A program made the position numbers and the translations under genes. From a virus, in the IMG/VR virus record IMGVR_UViG_3300028920_001945, positions 64,001 to 115,760 of that record: a stretch of DNA of 51,760 nt. One strand, 5' to 3'. The notes beneath the pieces were generated by a model. That model saw only the letters and a list, made by a program, of their open reading frames with translations. It made no database searches and was not told where the DNA came from. Position 1 is the stretch's first letter; each line of letters begins with the position of its first letter. Of this stretch, positions 49,901 to 51,760 are shown one piece after another.

Positions 49901-50127
49901 ATTTTTATCCTCTTAGTGTGGATATCATAATGACAAGAGCTACAAACCACCAATAGATTTTCCTCATTATGTCCACCACCCATCCCTACTGGAATTTTAT
50001 GATGGAGATGAAGATTACCTTTTGAGTATCTACCACATACTTGGCATCTATAACCATACTTCTTGAAGAGTTTCCACCTAAGTTTGTTCCAATATATTGG
50101 ATATCTTGGACCTGGTCTATAGGGCAT
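49897..50127 (-). CDS. Small HNH endonuclease
   Basis: A 76-residue, almost minimal HNH protein: YGYRCQVCGRYSKGNLHLHH, KIPVGMGGGHNEENLLVVCS, SCHYDIHTKR. The two CxxC pairs, His-His and the final His are intact. It lacks the NPxWxGG ribbon and DNA-binding arms of the three larger HNH proteins here. It begins in a TAATG overlap with the connector gene. It may be a homing gene, or, like the small HNH proteins near head genes in other siphoviruses, help in DNA packaging. Confidence 0.88.
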   Translation of the reverse strand: MPYRPGPRYPIYWNKLRWKLFKKYGYRCQVCGRYSKGNLHLHHKIPVGMGGGHNEENLLVVCSSCHYDIHTKRIKI

Positions 50128-50549
50128 TAATCATTAGCCTTATATAAAGACCATTTCTTAAGAGTACTTCTTTTATTTAACATCTGTAAAGCCATCTTTT
50201 CCCACGTTACAGATATAACGTATGGTGATGATTGTATATCAGTTCCTCTTGATATAGGCTGAGCCAATTCATATTCATAATCACCCAATAATTCTCTATT
50301 TAGAGTGTAATATTTCTTTGCTAATGAGGGTGTTAATATAATTTTTGATGCTATAAGTAAAAGACATGGTAATCTAGCTTTTTCAGCACTAGTAGCACTA
50401 TCATTAAAATATACTGAATTAACGTAATCTTCAACCGACTCTATCTTAATTAGAATTTCTGCTTTTGTGACATCATCATAATCTAGGGGAGGTGAAAAGA
50501 AATTTCTAACGTCCATCTCTCTTACATATTGTGGGGAATAATCAGCCAT
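50127..50549 (-). CDS. Head-tail connector (adaptor) protein, gp15/gp6-like
   Basis: A 140-residue largely helical protein: YVREMDVRNFFSPPLDYDDV, TKAEILIKIESVEDYVNSVY and KARLPCLLLIASKIILTPSL. The segment LLGDYEYELAQP, followed by the late YVISVTWEKMALQMLNKRST, fits siphovirus connector proteins (SPP1 gp15/HK97 gp6 type). Those form a ring under the portal, with I.aa...Ie.yin...-type helices. Position after head genes and before head closure agrees. Confidence 0.72.
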   Translation of the reverse strand: MADYSPQYVREMDVRNFFSPPLDYDDVTKAEILIKIESVEDYVNSVYFNDSATSAEKARLPCLLLIASKIILTPSLAKKYYTLNRELLGDYEYELAQPISRGTDIQSSPYVISVTWEKMALQMLNKRSTLKKWSLYKAND

Positions 50550-50551
50550 AA

Positions 50552-50833
50552 TTAATCACTCATTTCTCCTAATTCAGGTCTTACCCTTCTAACATCTATG
50601 GTCTGTTTCTTTCTAATAGTTGTATCCACTGGAAATGGAAACTGTTTTATCTCAAAGTATTTCTCATTAGTCATTCCTCCACCTTCAGCACCAGATATCT
50701 CGTAATAAGCAAGTTCTGAGGAGGCATACCTCTCGGCATCCCTCAGACCCTTTTTTCTATTATCTTCATACTTCTTTGTTAGGAATAACTGACTATTCTT
50801 AGTGTAATTTCCGGTTCCCTTTCCATGTAACAT
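50552..50833 (-). CDS. Small head-region protein of unknown function
   Basis: I use ATG 50833, five bases after AGGTGA; the upstream GTG lies inside that ribosome site. The 93-residue product (MLHGKGTGNYTKNSQLFLTK, KYEDNRKKGLRDAERYASSE, YFEIKQFPFPVDTTIRKKQT, IDVRRVRPELGE) is basic and has no membrane helices or recognised domain. It lies 2 nt upstream of the connector gene, within the head genes, so a virion or packaging role is plausible. Confidence 0.6.
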   Translation of the reverse strand: MLHGKGTGNYTKNSQLFLTKKYEDNRKKGLRDAERYASSELAYYEISGAEGGGMTNEKYFEIKQFPFPVDTTIRKKQTIDVRRVRPELGEMSD

Positions 50834-50849
50834 TATATTCACCTATCTA

Positions 50850-51113
50850 TTATAGACCTTTTCCTGGGATTAAGTTACCACTAAATACTGGTATGAATCC
50901 CATTCCACCTGCACCTGCTGTTCCTGATATCCAAGTGATTTTCAGCCAACCCATAGTACTTGCGGCTGGTAAAGATACATTATCTTGACGATTACCAGAA
51001 CTCCAGGTTCCTATATTAAATGCATAACCATCAGCATGTGCATAGATTCCTCTACCTTCTTCTTTTAACCATAGTTTTTCTATTTCTAATACTGGAATTT
51101 TTGCTCCGGGCAT
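50850..51113 (-). CDS. Small Gly-rich head-region protein, decoration candidate
   Basis: ATG 51113 is chosen because GGAAGGA lies just before it; the upstream TTG (51125) falls in that site. The 87-residue product has a short helix (IPVLEIEKLWLKEEGR), GIYAHADGYAFNIGTWSSGN and a hydrophobic Gly-rich end (LKITWISGTAGAGGMGFIPV). It follows the capsid gene by about 80 nt, where decoration or stabilisation proteins often sit. Function is not recognised. Confidence 0.6.
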   Translation of the reverse strand: MPGAKIPVLEIEKLWLKEEGRGIYAHADGYAFNIGTWSSGNRQDNVSLPAASTMGWLKITWISGTAGAGGMGFIPVFSGNLIPGKGL

Positions 51114-51192
51114 ATTTCCTTCCAACTTATAAAATTAACATAAAACATAAATTAATAACTGTTTAATTTTGCTATCCAGATTCTTAACCGAA

Positions 51193-51760
51193 CTACTTGT
51201 GATAAATTACACAACCAGCTGCTTCATTGAGTACATCCGTACCGAATCTCATCGTTAGGGATATACCAATTAGGTCGTGAATTGGATCATCATATTGTTC
51301 AATGGTTAAGTCTCGTCTCATGCAGAGTGCTGCTAAGTCTTTCTTGGAGAATACTATACCAGTTATATCTGAAGCTGCAGTTGTATCGTCCCATGTTGGG
51401 GATGCTGCATCAGTTGCTGTACAGGTATAAGGCTTTAGTCCCATAATTGTAGTTCCGACATTACCTTGTCTAAGAGCTCCAGGTCCACCTGCATATGATA
51501 CATATGCTAAGTTGGAGTCTTGTAATAGGTATGCTTCTGCAGTTGGATGTAATACGAGAGTATCCGGTAGATAGTCTTGTTTTTTAACTTTACCGACTGC
51601 TTGTGCTATATCAGAAATAGCTATATGAGGTCCAGCTGGGCTTAGAGTACTTGTTGAGATTGCATTTGTTCCTGCAATGATTTGATAGAGAATTTGTCTG
51701 TTGAGAGCATTTTCCATTCTTGCACCAGCTTTTTTGAGTTCTAATTCGACTACATCGAAT
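51193..51760 (-). CDS. Major capsid protein, C-terminal part (cut by window edge)
   Basis: The frame stays open to the window end (DVVELELKKAGARMENALNR lies before the first visible ATG at 51717), so the gene begins outside. The 188 visible residues show an HK97-like pattern. The spine helix is followed by QIIAGTNAISTSTLSPAGPH, AVGKVKKQDYLPDTLVLHPT (A-domain strand), AEAYLLQDSNLAY, IMGLKPYTCTATDAA, GIVFSKKDLAALCMRRDLTI and a final LTMRFGTDVLNEAAGCVIYH. The late MRFGTDVLNEAAGCVI strand is the P-domain end typical of HK97-fold capsids. First gene of the visible virion module. Confidence 0.82.
   Translation of the reverse strand, partial: FDVVELELKKAGARMENALNRQILYQIIAGTNAISTSTLSPAGPHIAISDIAQAVGKVKKQDYLPDTLVLHPTAEAYLLQDSNLAYVSYAGGPGALRQGNVGTTIMGLKPYTCTATDAASPTWDDTTAASDITGIVFSKKDLAALCMRRDLTIEQYDDPIHDLIGISLTMRFGTDVLNEAAGCVIYHK

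Noticed and set aside
1-51760. tRNA, rRNA or insertion-sequence genes
   Set aside because: I found no cloverleaf-like gene, no rRNA-like stretch and no transposase; the only mobile elements are HNH genes and the intein.

Overview
The window looks like part of the genome of a tailed virus (Caudoviricetes type, long non-contractile tail) with an AT-rich genome. Arg is mostly AGA and Ile mostly ATA, genes overlap by 1-20 nt, and GGAG/GGTGA-type ribosome binding sites are common. An archaeal host is the best guess, not proven. The evidence is the 775-residue envelope-like protein with the N-glycan-sequon-rich Ig-like module of euryarchaeal surface proteins, the ATA/AGA codon preference, and an intein in a UDP-sugar dehydrogenase. 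An AT-rich bacterial host cannot be excluded.

Left part (1-18847, all + strand): one unbroken operon of 21 genes plus one gene remnant, for making and decorating a surface glycan. It holds six glycosyltransferase-like genes (two of them paralogues), a radical SAM/SPASM enzyme, an RmlD-like reductase, three methyltransferases, and a sialic-acid-type pair (NeuB, NeuA) preceded by a sialyltransferase-like gene. It also holds an HNH-cupin fusion beside a cupin remnant, a LicD-like transferase, an alkaline-phosphatase-fold protein, and the CDP-3,6-dideoxyhexose set RfbF-RfbG-reductase-RfbH. The last gene is a short NDP-sugar dehydrogenase interrupted by a LAGLIDADG intein.

Junction (18848-18944): the two gene blocks converge on a cluster of GGCT/AGCC inverted repeats that probably ends transcription from both sides.

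Right part (18945-51760, all - strand, read right to left): the virion module. In transcription order it has the major capsid protein (incomplete at the window edge), two small head genes, a connector, a small HNH gene, head closure, an HK97-gp10-like protein, tail completion, two paralogous tail tube proteins, and a tail assembly chaperone with a probable +1 frameshift extension. A terminator follows. Then comes a block of fibres, a sulfotransferase, a membrane-anchored surface protein and small Ig-like structural proteins. After it come a hidden 35-codon gene and the roughly 2118-residue tape measure, which probably starts at an ATA codon. Next are hub genes split over three reading frames, then fibre/adhesin genes interleaved with four paralogous small proteins carrying a CxCxRWD motif. 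A small membrane protein, an HNH endonuclease and a thermonuclease close the block.

Working model: the right block builds a long-tailed particle with many receptor-binding options, and the left block remakes glycans, either the host surface (superinfection exclusion, receptor masking) or the virion proteins. The sulfotransferase inside the tail block fits the same theme. Homing elements (three large HNH genes, one small HNH gene, one intein) are scattered through both blocks.
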